A DNA stretch of 64,000 nucleotides from Desulfobulbus_C sp964551175 (GCA_964551175.1 CAZKBZ010000001.1:1-64000); one strand, 5' to 3'; positions 34,572 to 42,767 are shown, numbered from the stretch's first letter. Numbers and translations are program-made. The notes: a model not told the origin generated them from the letters alone.

Positions 34572-36229
34572 TGAAAAAACCTACCCTGAAAATCTATCGT
34601 CGTTCTGTCCAGATCTTCATTGCAGTTTCTTTCATCATCATTCCTATTCTCAACAGGAGTGATTACAGCTACGTCTATGGGAACTATCTTTCGTTCCACC
34701 TGTTTGGTATACCGTTTGCCGATCCCCTGGCTGTACTGCAGTTGACCATAAAGAATTTCTACTTCACCCTGGATAATTTTATTGGTGCATTGCTTCCATT
34801 ATTGCTTGCTTTTGCCCTGGGTACGGTCTTTTGTTCCTGGATCTGTGCGTATGGTCTTCTGTCGGAGTGGACCCAGCAACTGCGGAAAAAAATTCAAAAG
34901 CTCGGTTTTTCAGGATTAATAGGATTGCCACTGAACAGAAATGGTTTTCCTTCGAAAATGGCCATTTTTGTTCTGGGTTTTATCGGCTTTTTTATCTTTT
35001 CGACCACCCCGATACTGAATCAGTTGTCCATGCCTGCCTGGTACACCAGGTTTTTTCAGTATCTGTTTGGCCAGGATATTCTGTCCTATATTTTTCTATT
35101 TATCCTGACTGTGCTGGCAATAGAGTTTGTCGCCGGCAAACGTCTCTGGTGTCGTTATGTATGTCCCCAGTCAATTTTGATCACCCTGGCCAAGCAGCTC
35201 AATCGCAAGCGTCTGAAGGTGGTCTTTGACCGGGAAAAATGTATCTGTAAATCAGGACATGACCGGTGTGAATCCGCCTGCACTCTCAGCTTAAAGCCCA
35301 AAACACTGTATGACAGCGTTGAACTCGAATGCAGTAACTGCGGTGACTGTGTTGTTGCCTGTAAAAAAATGGGCAAGGCCCTGTCATTTGAATATATTCA
35401 GGGCAGGGAGTTTCTGGAAAAAACGGATTTAAAGGACAGTATCCCCGCCCTGAAACAGCTTGTACCGGGCCTGGTATTGCTGTCCGTGCTTTTGGTCGCA
35501 GGGTATTATGTAATTCCCCTGTTGCAGCAGGCGGAGTTTTCCAGGCAGGAAACAATGATTGAGAGCACGTTGCTCAGTAACAAAAAAATATCCTGGAATG
35601 ACTCCGAGGCTCAACATTATGAACTGCTGAACAATGGTACACTTATCTGTGTGGGTGGCGACTGGCCGGTGGAGGGATTCAAGGGGTGGCGCTGGGAACC
35701 GGTTGATGATAACGGTTCATTTAAAATCATTAAAGAGGCTTCCCAGGCTGGAAACTATGCCATTGCACGAATGAGCGGTAAGATAGCAGGTTCCAGAAAG
35801 TTTATTATGGAAGAGTATATCGATGGTACCAGGGTGGAGGGAGAACCTGCAGAATATTCCATTGATATCTATGATGATTTAGCATTAAGTCATGAAAAGT
35901 CCGCCACGGTTATGGATGCCCGGGTTGTTCTCAACCGGTATGCTGATGAGATCTACACGCTTGATATTTCAGTCCTTGATCCGGGAGGAAAGAAGATCAG
36001 GAAAATATTAACCGAAGGTGATCTGATTACTACGGAAGGTATGCTGACGGCGGTTCATCGCTGGATCAACAGCCCTGTTATTACAGCATCGGAGGGAAAA
36101 CCTCCCCATTTGCCGATCCACACCCGCATGGAGATGCGTTTTCATGATGGCCGGCTGAAAAAGATCAGTTTTGTTACAGCTTCGATCAAAGATCGAAGTT
36201 CGGAAATATTCGATGATCCATGGTTTTAA
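34571..36229 (+). CDS. napH: NapH-type membrane ferredoxin with a large C-terminal extension
   Basis: 552 residues against about 290 for usual NapH. The first 310 residues match the family: four to five membrane helices, two cytosolic motifs CSWIC and CRYVCP, and ferredoxin-like clusters (CICKSGHDRCESAC, CSNCGDCVVACK). A further membrane helix (LVPGLVLLSVLLVAGYYVIPLL) then leads into about 230 soluble residues with beta-rich character and no Cys motif. The extension would lie in the periplasm; its role is unknown. Quinol dehydrogenase function is inferred from NapH. Confidence 0.85.
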   Translation: MKKPTLKIYRRSVQIFIAVSFIIIPILNRSDYSYVYGNYLSFHLFGIPFADPLAVLQLTIKNFYFTLDNFIGALLPLLLAFALGTVFCSWICAYGLLSEWTQQLRKKIQKLGFSGLIGLPLNRNGFPSKMAIFVLGFIGFFIFSTTPILNQLSMPAWYTRFFQYLFGQDILSYIFLFILTVLAIEFVAGKRLWCRYVCPQSILITLAKQLNRKRLKVVFDREKCICKSGHDRCESACTLSLKPKTLYDSVELECSNCGDCVVACKKMGKALSFEYIQGREFLEKTDLKDSIPALKQLVPGLVLLSVLLVAGYYVIPLLQQAEFSRQETMIESTLLSNKKISWNDSEAQHYELLNNGTLICVGGDWPVEGFKGWRWEPVDDNGSFKIIKEASQAGNYAIARMSGKIAGSRKFIMEEYIDGTRVEGEPAEYSIDIYDDLALSHEKSATVMDARVVLNRYADEIYTLDISVLDPGGKKIRKILTEGDLITTEGMLTAVHRWINSPVITASEGKPPHLPIHTRMEMRFHDGRLKKISFVTASIKDRSSEIFDDPWF

Positions 36230-36337
36230 CGTATAGGATCCACGGAAACAGAGTGTATCAACAGGGAAGATGTTCAGGTGGCTTGGGGGGCCTTGAAATC
36301 ACTGATGCAATGCGGCCGGTGCAAAAGGAATGAAATC

Positions 36338-36823
36338 ATGAAGGGCATCATCTTTATTATAATAACAGCTTGGTGTATCTTCATACCGTTATTCATTTCT
36401 TCTGCAGCGGATACTGAAACTATTTCACCGGATGGTAATCGTTTTACAACTGACGGAGCAATAGTCACAGACAGTAGAACCGGGTTGATGTGGGCAGCCC
36501 AAGATAACGGCACTGACATTAGCCTAGTCGCTGCACAGGCGTATTGTAACAATTATGTCGGTGGTGGATATCATAACTGGCGACTGCCCACACAGGATGA
36601 ACTGGCCACCCTCTTCGACCTGGAATCCTCAGATAACAGCGGATATTACATAGTTTCCTACATCAAACTCACTGGCTGTTGTCCTTGGGCATCGGATCAA
36701 AAGGACGAAAGAGTTGGCAGTTATGATTTTGAATACGGTGGTCCAGACTGGGGATATCCCATGTCCACCATTAATGCCAGGGCGCTGCCGGTGCGTGATG
36801 CTCCTGAGCTGAAGGCCCGCTGA
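36338..36823 (+). CDS. Secreted DUF1566 (Lcl C-terminal-like) protein
   Basis: 161 residues from ATG 36338 with AAGGA upstream. A signal peptide (MKGIIFIIITAWCIFIPLFISSAA) is followed by a DUF1566-type domain: VTDSRTGLMWAAQDNG, AAQAYCNNYVGGGYHNWRLPTQDEL and ARALPVRD, lectin-like folds of unknown ligand. It may be the last gene of the napGH unit, as only 108 bp separate them. Repeat copy B starts 7 bp after its stop and may act as a terminator. Confidence 0.78.
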   Translation: MKGIIFIIITAWCIFIPLFISSAADTETISPDGNRFTTDGAIVTDSRTGLMWAAQDNGTDISLVAAQAYCNNYVGGGYHNWRLPTQDELATLFDLESSDNSGYYIVSYIKLTGCCPWASDQKDERVGSYDFEYGGPDWGYPMSTINARALPVRDAPELKAR

Positions 36824-36829
36824 CTGTTC

Positions 36830-36991
36830 GTAAACGGTCACAGGTCACACTATCTGCACGCGCTCGAATCTCCCAATATACGGGTGTGCATAATTGTGAG
36901 GTTCGATCACGCACAGCTGTGGCACCCTGCAACCGCTTACAAGTTTCGCGTATATTCAAGGATAGTTGCGCATACCCCGTGATTCGATACG
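36830..36991. repeat. Dispersed palindromic repeat, copy B
   Basis: A 111-bp palindrome (36830-36940) starts GTAAACGGTCACAGG and ends with the near-complement CCCTGCAACCGCTTAC. Further arm pairs include TCGAATCTC with GAGGTTCGA. The conserved tail ends CCCCGTGATTCGATACG at 36991. This is the most regular of the three copies and fills the space between convergent genes. Confidence 0.78.
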
Positions 36992-36996
36992 ACTGT

Positions 36997-37350
36997 TTAG
37001 CCCGTTTTGCGCCTGTTTTTCTTTTTTCGGATCGGTTTTTTCCGCAGTCCGTCAATGGCATGCCTGATGCCCATGATCGGATTCAATACAAGCATCCTTG
37101 GCCCTATTTCACGCATAACTTCCCGGATTGTTGCCCGTTTGTCGGGTTTGTAGCAGTGAACCGGACATTTGCCGCAGGTGGTCTTGCCGTTTTGAAAGGG
37201 ACAGTTGTCCAACCGTTTACGGGCATACGACAGCAGTTCATCGCAATCCGGACATAAATCATCTTTGTGATGGTGGTTGAGGCGGCAGTAATGGCGGATC
37301 ATCACCTCGATAGTATTCTTTTCTCGATCGATTCGGCTTATTCTTTTCAT
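36997..37350 (-). CDS. ygbA: YgbA-like protein (nitrous oxide-stimulated promoter family)
   Basis: 117 residues with the family pattern: IEVMIRHYCRLNHH, LCPDCDELLSYARKRLDNCPF, KTTCGKCPVHCYKP and REVMREIGPRMLVLNP, ending in a very basic tail. Several conserved Cys suggest a metal or Fe-S site. In enterobacteria ygbA is controlled by NsrR and helps growth under NO stress; its biochemistry is not settled. Placement between the nitrate and the HAO-type operons fits NO exposure. Confidence 0.82.
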   Translation of the reverse strand: MKRISRIDREKNTIEVMIRHYCRLNHHHKDDLCPDCDELLSYARKRLDNCPFQNGKTTCGKCPVHCYKPDKRATIREVMREIGPRMLVLNPIMGIRHAIDGLRKKPIRKKKNRRKTG

Positions 37351-37455
37351 ATTGCTTATTCTCTTTGCCCTGCTGAATTGATGCGAACAATCTGCCTCTA
37401 ATTATTCCGAAGGTCAAGATATTCCTGAAGTGTGCAATGGACGTAGATGTAAGAT

Positions 37456-37505
37456 GTTACCATTTGGTGACACTCGGAACAGGTGGTTTGTTACCTTGCG
37501 GTAAC
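37456..37505. promoter_or_regulatory. Paired palindromic operator, site 3
   Basis: GTTACC-ATTT-GGTGAC at 37456-37471 and GTTACC-TTGC-GGTAAC at 37490-37505, 34 bp apart. The second site ends 52 bp before the GG of the promoter at 37556. Confidence 0.88.
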
Positions 37506-37555
37506 GATACAGGCAGCTAAATATGTAATTATGCTGAATCGTAGTGCTTTTTTTT

Positions 37556-37571
37556 TGGAACAGGAATTGCA
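37556..37571 (+). promoter_or_regulatory. Sigma-54 promoter 3 (cytochrome/NrfCD/HAO operon)
   Basis: TGGAACAGGAATTGCA: GG at 37557-37558 and GC at 37569-37570 with 10 bp between. The start near 37582 gives a leader of about 47 nt with a strong AGGGGAGG ribosome binding site for the GTG-started first gene. Confidence 0.87.
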
Positions 37572-37628
37572 TCTCTATTAAAAATTGTAGGTAAAACTAT
37601 TGTCGCTGTTAACGTAGGGGAGGTTTTC

Positions 37629-38177
37629 GTGCAACAAGAGTACAAATCAAAAAGCTACACCCATGTGTTCAGGATTATTCTAATTCTGATCGTTGTCGGG
37701 GTTGTCGGAGTTGCTGTGCGAGCCATGGTGTTGCCAAAATCATTTGGTGAATTCGGTCATTATAGAGGTGATGCCATCGAAGATGAGATCAACAGGCCGA
37801 TTCGTAACGGTACCAATGCTTCCTGTCTTGTCTGTCATCCCTATATCAGAGAAATGCACCTGGAAGGTGTGCACCACACAGTTTCCTGTGAGTTTTGCCA
37901 TGGTCCGGCTGCTGATCATGTCAAGGACGGCAAGGTTATCGCCAACCTCCCCAAAAAAGAGGGCAAGGAGATAAAAACCCTCTGTCTGCGTTGCCATAAC
38001 CAGATTATCAGGGCCCGTCCCAAAGAGTCGATAAAGATGATATCCATGCCCCAGCACCTTGAAGAAAAACATGTGCGAATTGATCATAACTGTAACCAAT
38101 GCCATAATGTCCATGCCCCGCTGATGTGGGTAAATCAGGCCAAGGCAATTGTCGGCACAGGGGAGGACTCCAAATGA
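37629..38177 (+). CDS. Membrane-anchored tetraheme cytochrome c
   Basis: 182 residues, GTG start. One N-terminal membrane helix (RIILILIVVGVVGVAVRAMVL, about 15-35) that probably stays as an anchor. CXXCH motifs start at residues 66, 87, 119 and 155. It takes the place of NrfB-type cytochromes in an NrfBCD-like set and would carry electrons from the NrfC/NrfD pair to the octaheme enzyme. The stop overlaps the next start by 4 nt. Confidence 0.87.
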   Translation: MQQEYKSKSYTHVFRIILILIVVGVVGVAVRAMVLPKSFGEFGHYRGDAIEDEINRPIRNGTNASCLVCHPYIREMHLEGVHHTVSCEFCHGPAADHVKDGKVIANLPKKEGKEIKTLCLRCHNQIIRARPKESIKMISMPQHLEEKHVRIDHNCNQCHNVHAPLMWVNQAKAIVGTGEDSK

Positions 38178-38986
38178 TGATGGATGTTATTGAAAAGGAA
38201 ATGTCCCGGGATCGAAGGGCATTTATAAAAAATGTGCTCAGGGGAAGCATTGCCGGTTCTCTGCTGCTGGTCATTCCGGCAGGAGCAATGGATCTTGCTG
38301 ATATACCCGAACAGATTCCCGGTATGCGCAAGGATACCGGAACATTTATCAGCAAAAGAAAATTTGCCTTTATCGTAGATATTACCCGTTGTATCGGTTG
38401 CGGTTCCTGTTGTGTGGCAGATAAAAACGAATACCAGGTGCCCGATGGTATGTATCGTACCTGGGTGGAACGCTATGTGATTGATGATGAGGATATTGTC
38501 TACGTTGACAGCCCCAACGGCGGTCTTGACGGATACCAGGAGCCACGTAAGGATATCCCGCATCCTGTTCGAGATACTTTTTTTGTACCCAAGCTCTGCA
38601 ATATGTGTGAGCATCCATCCTGTGTTCAGGTCTGTCCTGTGGGTGCAACCTTTCAGACCGAGGACGGCTTTGTCTTAATCGATTCAAAGCGTTGTGTCGC
38701 CTGTGGTTACTGCGTGCAGGCCTGTCCCTATTCAGCCCGTTTCATCAACCCCAGAACCAAAACAGCAGATAAATGCACATGGTGTTACCACCGGGTCCGC
38801 AAAGGGTTGCTGCCGGCCTGCGTCAATGTCTGTCCGGTTCAGGCCAGGAAGTTCGGGGACTTGAACGATAAGGAGTCTGAAGTGTACAAAATTCTACACC
38901 AGCCGCACGTGGTTTCAGTCCTCAAGCCGGGAATGGGAAATAAACCGTCGCTCCACTATGTGGGCTTACGAAGGGAGGTGGTCTAA
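38174..38986 (+). CDS. NrfC-like periplasmic iron-sulfur protein
   Basis: 270 residues from ATG 38174. Twin-arginine signal (SRDRRAFIKNVLRG) followed by a hydrophobic stretch. Four cysteine groups for [4Fe-4S] centres: CIGCGSCCVADK, CNMCEHPSCVQVCP, CVACGYCVQACP and CTWCYHR...CVNVCP, the pattern of NrfC/DmsB/PsrB subunits. It links the membrane NrfD-like quinol oxidase to periplasmic cytochromes. It is coupled by overlap to both neighbours. Confidence 0.9.
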   Translation: MMMDVIEKEMSRDRRAFIKNVLRGSIAGSLLLVIPAGAMDLADIPEQIPGMRKDTGTFISKRKFAFIVDITRCIGCGSCCVADKNEYQVPDGMYRTWVERYVIDDEDIVYVDSPNGGLDGYQEPRKDIPHPVRDTFFVPKLCNMCEHPSCVQVCPVGATFQTEDGFVLIDSKRCVACGYCVQACPYSARFINPRTKTADKCTWCYHRVRKGLLPACVNVCPVQARKFGDLNDKESEVYKILHQPHVVSVLKPGMGNKPSLHYVGLRREVV

Positions 38987-40188
38987 TGAGTCCTGAACAT
39001 GGAGTAGCGGCTGCAACAGCTCTGACGAATTTTGTTTTTCCTAACGATATTCATGTACACTGGAGCCTGATGATCGTCCTTTATCCGTATATTACGGGTA
39101 TTGTGGCCGGTGCATTTATCGTTTCTTCGCTGTATCATGTTTTCAATATCGAATCACTTAAGCCTGTTTCAAGATATGCCCTGGTTTTTGCCCTGGCCTT
39201 TGTGGCCTTTGCCACAGCACCCCTGCTTAACCATCTAGGGCATCCGGAAAGAGCAATGAACATGATGCTCACCCCGAGCCCGACCTCGGCCATGGCCGGG
39301 TTCGGTTATATCTATTCAGCTTATACCGTAGTCCTTATCCTGGAGATACTGTTTATTTACCGGCCAACTCTGGTTGCCCTGAAAAAGACATCCACCGGTT
39401 TTATGCAGAAGTTGTACAACGTGCTGACCCTGGGCAGTGACAATGTGTCTGAGAAGTCCCTGGCTCTGGATCACAAGATTATTGCTTTCCTGGCCGGGAT
39501 CGGTATTCCCATGGCCTGTACCCTGCATGGCTATGTTGGTTTTATTTTCGGCGGGGTCAAGGCTAATCCCATGTGGGCCACTCCGCTGATGCCGGTTATC
39601 TTCCTGTTGTCCGCCAGTGTGTCGGGAATTGCCGGTATTATTCTTTCCTATGTTTTGATCAAGACCTTTACCCGCAAGTTCATCGACATGGACTGCATAC
39701 GCACCCTGATAAAGTTCCTTTGGGGTTGTTTTATCCTCGATTTTGTTTTTGAGATGCTTGAGATTTTCTCCCACGCCTACATGGCTACCCATCACTGGGA
39801 AGCTCTGCGGGCACTGTACTGGGGGCCGTTGTATAATACCTTCTGGGTGGCCCAGGTCGGAATTTTTTCCCTTATCCCCTTTGTCGGTCTTGGGATTCTT
39901 TCCCTGGTTCGGCTGCCCGACGTGGTGGTAAAGTTTTTCGGTTCCCTTTTCTCCTTAATGCTCCTTATCCAGGTTCTGCTCATGCGCTGGAACGTGGTCA
40001 TCGGTGGTCAGTTGATGTCTAAGAGCGAGCACGGCCATACTGTGTTTCACCCGGAATGGTTTGAAAAGGAGGGTATTCTGGTTGCCATAATTATTATGGT
40101 GCTGCCCGTTGTTTTTCTCTTTCTGCTCAGCAAGGTCTTTCCTTTCTGGCTTGAAGATGATCCGGCAGCAAATAGGCAGTCTGTCTGA
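38986..40188 (+). CDS. nrfD: NrfD/PsrC-like membrane quinol dehydrogenase subunit
   Basis: 400 residues with about ten membrane helices. HVHWSLMIVLYPYITGIVAGAFIVSSLYHV near the N-terminus and the family's typical NHLGHPERAMNMMLTPSP loop identify NrfD/PsrC. It oxidises menaquinol and hands electrons to the NrfC-like protein. The ATG overlaps the upstream stop. A 175-bp spacer then leads to the octaheme cytochrome. Confidence 0.9.
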   Translation: MSPEHGVAAATALTNFVFPNDIHVHWSLMIVLYPYITGIVAGAFIVSSLYHVFNIESLKPVSRYALVFALAFVAFATAPLLNHLGHPERAMNMMLTPSPTSAMAGFGYIYSAYTVVLILEILFIYRPTLVALKKTSTGFMQKLYNVLTLGSDNVSEKSLALDHKIIAFLAGIGIPMACTLHGYVGFIFGGVKANPMWATPLMPVIFLLSASVSGIAGIILSYVLIKTFTRKFIDMDCIRTLIKFLWGCFILDFVFEMLEIFSHAYMATHHWEALRALYWGPLYNTFWVAQVGIFSLIPFVGLGILSLVRLPDVVVKFFGSLFSLMLLIQVLLMRWNVVIGGQLMSKSEHGHTVFHPEWFEKEGILVAIIIMVLPVVFLFLLSKVFPFWLEDDPAANRQSV

Positions 40189-40277
40189 TGAGCTGGTTGC
40201 TAAGCAAAAAACATTTTCCCAAGAACAATACAAAATGAAAGGAGGGCATGCCACGTTGAATAAGAGGAGGTAACAGT

Positions 40278-40297
40278 GCAGACACGCCAGTGTCTGC
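40278..40297. repeat. 8-bp hairpin in the HAO leader
   Basis: GCAGACAC-gcca-GTGTCTGC, with no T run. It lies in the 175-bp spacer after nrfD, which also contains two unused ribosome-binding-site-like runs (AAAGGAGGG, GAGGAGG). Possible mRNA-stability element for the highly expressed downstream cytochrome. Confidence 0.5.
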
Positions 40298-40363
40298 GGG
40301 CAATTCTGCAATCGAATTGCTTTTGGTTTAAGGTTAAAGACGTTCATATCAGGAGGAAACTGA

Positions 40364-41956
40364 ATGAAACATTTGAGAACAACATTTTGTATTGCAGTCC
40401 TTGGGCTTTTTGCCGCTGGTTCGGCCTTTGCAACTACCGAGCAGTCAAAGAACACCCAGGACGAAGCGGTCAAGGCAATCAATGTGAAATGTGTGAACTG
40501 CCATTTGAAAGAGAACGTTTCCCTGGTGAAACAGTGGCAGCATTCACCACATGCAGCAGCAAAAGACGGCCAGATCGGCTGTTATAACTGTCATGCAGCC
40601 AATAAAGGTGAGGAACTCGGCTACGAGCATGAAGGTGCCTTTATTAAAACCATTCTCTCCCCCATGGACTGTAAGTTCTGCCATGAGCGCGAGGTAAAGG
40701 AAATGGTTAACTCGCATCATGCCACCGCCGGTGAGATTATGGCCTCACTGGATAACGTGGTTGGTGAGATTATCTGTTCCATGGAAGATAAAGCTGATGC
40801 GGTTAACGGCTGCTGGCAGTGCCATGGTTCTGTGGTCAAAATCAAACGTGGTAAGGACGGCAAACCGCTACATAATGAAGCTAAGGCAGTCATGATCGAT
40901 CACATGACCTGGCCCAATACCGGTATTGGCCGGATCAACCCTGATGGCTCCAAGGGTTCCTGTATGGCATGCCATTCCAAGCATTCCTTCCGCTCTTCGG
41001 TTGCCCGTCAGCCTGAGAACTGCGGAAAATGTCATCTTGGACCGGATCACCCTCAAGCTGAGATCTATCTAGAATCCAAGCATGGTATTGCCTATTTCTC
41101 TTCTGTGCGTGAGGGTGGTGCCAACGGTATGAATATCCTAAAAAACGGCAGCTGGGTACTTGGCAAGGATTACTACTCTGCACCGACCTGTTCCACCTGC
41201 CATATGGGAGCGTACGTTAAACTGGATGGCGGTATTGCTCCAAATACCCATAATGTTGGCGACCGTATTTCCTGGACTCTGCGGCCCAAAGTATCCGTTA
41301 AACTGAACCGGGTAATTTTTAACGACGGTACTGTTGCCGATGTTCCCGGCGATATTCCGCCCATGGCAGGACAGGATGCCAAGTACAAGACCTATGTACT
41401 GAAAGACGGCAAACTGAAAAAGACCATGGCCACCAAGCAGGTTGCCAAGGTTATCTCCTGGGAAGACCGCAGGAACAACATGAAGGGTGCCTGCAAGAAC
41501 TGTCATGGAATGCAGCAGGTCGACAACTTCTACACCCAGTTTGATTCCCTGGTAGTGACCTATAATGAAAAGTTTGCCAAGCCGACCAAGATGATGTACG
41601 GCATGGCCAAGAAAGACGGACTGATTCATGGTTCCACCTTCCATACCGAGCTCGGCTGGCACTGGTGGGAACTGTGGCATCACGAGGGTCGTCGCGCCCG
41701 TCACGGTGCTGCTATGAGCGGTCCTGACTATACCCATTGGCACGGCATGTATGATGTTGCCCACAACTTTTACTTCAAGTTCATCCCCGAGTTGATGAAA
41801 CTCGCAGCTGAGCACAATATGACTGAAAAGTATGAGAAGTTGGTCAACGAGATTCTTGCCAGACCTGAGCATGCCTGGTATAAAGAGGGTTTTGCTGAAG
41901 ATACCATGAAGGCTATCAAGGCTGAGCAGGCTGAACGCTACGGAACCAAGAAGTAA
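40364..41956 (+). CDS. Octaheme cytochrome c of the hydroxylamine oxidoreductase (HAO) family
   Basis: 530 residues with a clean signal peptide (1-23). Eight CXXCH motifs start at residues 43, 73, 103, 150, 200, 220, 276 and 377, the HAO spacing; heme 4 (150-154) would be the catalytic one. The C-terminal region has GWHWWELWHHEGRRARHGA and PDYTHWHGMY. HAO relatives coupled to quinol modules in non-nitrifiers are thought to work as reductases on nitrite, NO or hydroxylamine. It replaces the pentaheme NrfA next to an NrfC/NrfD set. Whether Tyr456 or Tyr463 could be the heme cross-linking Tyr needs alignment. Confidence 0.9.
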   Translation: MKHLRTTFCIAVLGLFAAGSAFATTEQSKNTQDEAVKAINVKCVNCHLKENVSLVKQWQHSPHAAAKDGQIGCYNCHAANKGEELGYEHEGAFIKTILSPMDCKFCHEREVKEMVNSHHATAGEIMASLDNVVGEIICSMEDKADAVNGCWQCHGSVVKIKRGKDGKPLHNEAKAVMIDHMTWPNTGIGRINPDGSKGSCMACHSKHSFRSSVARQPENCGKCHLGPDHPQAEIYLESKHGIAYFSSVREGGANGMNILKNGSWVLGKDYYSAPTCSTCHMGAYVKLDGGIAPNTHNVGDRISWTLRPKVSVKLNRVIFNDGTVADVPGDIPPMAGQDAKYKTYVLKDGKLKKTMATKQVAKVISWEDRRNNMKGACKNCHGMQQVDNFYTQFDSLVVTYNEKFAKPTKMMYGMAKKDGLIHGSTFHTELGWHWWELWHHEGRRARHGAAMSGPDYTHWHGMYDVAHNFYFKFIPELMKLAAEHNMTEKYEKLVNEILARPEHAWYKEGFAEDTMKAIKAEQAERYGTKK

Positions 41957-41985
41957 CAGATCCGTACATTTGTTCAGAACAGAAC

Positions 41986-42028
41986 CGTCGCCCCGGTTCC
42001 CTGATAGGGAACCGGGGCGGTTTTTTTT
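41986..42028 (+). terminator. Strong terminator after the HAO gene
   Basis: GCCCCGGTTCCC and GGGAACCGGGGC form a 12-bp stem with a 5-nt loop, followed by eight T residues. Marks the end of the sigma-54 operon 3. Confidence 0.95.
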
Positions 42029-42045
42029 CGGGAGGAATGGTTGTT

Positions 42046-42699
42046 ATGGAAAGTGAAAAAATATATATAAGATATCATTTGCTTAAAATGGTTCTGATAT
42101 CATTTCTGGTTATGTTTACAGCTTCTATAGCCGGGGCGAAAACAGGCAAAGGGTTACTGGCAGATGTTGCCTCCCTGAAACTGGGCCTGGGAGGCTATGT
42201 GATCGGTGAAAAACTCAATGCCGGCCAGAAAGAGATAGCAGACAAACATCCTGTGCAAGGAGCTTACGAAGGAACCTATAAATTCAGTGACAATGGTCTG
42301 TTCGTGGTTGTCGACAAAAAGACCGACAGGGTGCTGGCCCTGTATAAGCAGAAAAAGGAAGCCGACAGGGATCAACTGAAGGCAATGGTTGTGGAGCTTA
42401 TGGACCAGTTCGGTACTCCGACCACCATGGCCCATGAAAAAATTGTCTACTGGGCTTTTAACAGACATGGTGTGGTCTCTGATGAGGTTTTTGAGCAGGC
42501 AAAGAAGATAAAAAAACCTTCGGATTTGGATATTATCGCAACAGTAAAACTGAATTCTGAAATAGAGATTACCCCGGACCCCAAAGAGGATGCAGAAAGC
42601 GCTGCTGATAAAAAAGTAGATGCAGTCGGATCAGTTTATTTTATTATTACCTCTGACCCTCTGGTCCAGGAGTTCATGGCGGATCATCCACAGAAATAA
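42046..42699 (+). CDS. Secreted protein of unknown function after the HAO operon
   Basis: 217 residues from ATG 42046, chosen because GGAGG lies 9 nt upstream; an ATG at 42037 is too close to it. An N-terminal hydrophobic segment (MVLISFLVMFTASIAGAK) is a likely signal. The mature part has no heme or metal motif; it contains KFSDNGLFVVVDKKTDRVLALYKQKK, reminiscent of small beta-rich sensor or chaperone folds, but no family is recognised. It begins 18 bp after the terminator, so it depends on read-through or an unseen promoter. Confidence 0.65.
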   Translation: MESEKIYIRYHLLKMVLISFLVMFTASIAGAKTGKGLLADVASLKLGLGGYVIGEKLNAGQKEIADKHPVQGAYEGTYKFSDNGLFVVVDKKTDRVLALYKQKKEADRDQLKAMVVELMDQFGTPTTMAHEKIVYWAFNRHGVVSDEVFEQAKKIKKPSDLDIIATVKLNSEIEITPDPKEDAESAADKKVDAVGSVYFIITSDPLVQEFMADHPQK

Positions 42700-42738
42700 C
42701 CCATTGTCAGGCAGTTTCACGTTTGTCTTTTCCAGGAT

Positions 42739-42767
42739 TTGACATTTCTCTCACTCTCGGCTATATT
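42739..42767 (+). promoter_or_regulatory. Sigma-70-type promoter of purA
   Basis: TTGACA at 42739-42744, 17-bp spacer, TATATT at 42762-42767. The start near 42774 gives a leader of about 80 nt. Confidence 0.75.

Noticed and set aside
40276..40587. Possible gene starting at GTG 40276 after a GAGGAGG run
   Set aside because: It overlaps the well-supported octaheme cytochrome in another frame and gives no recognisable protein.
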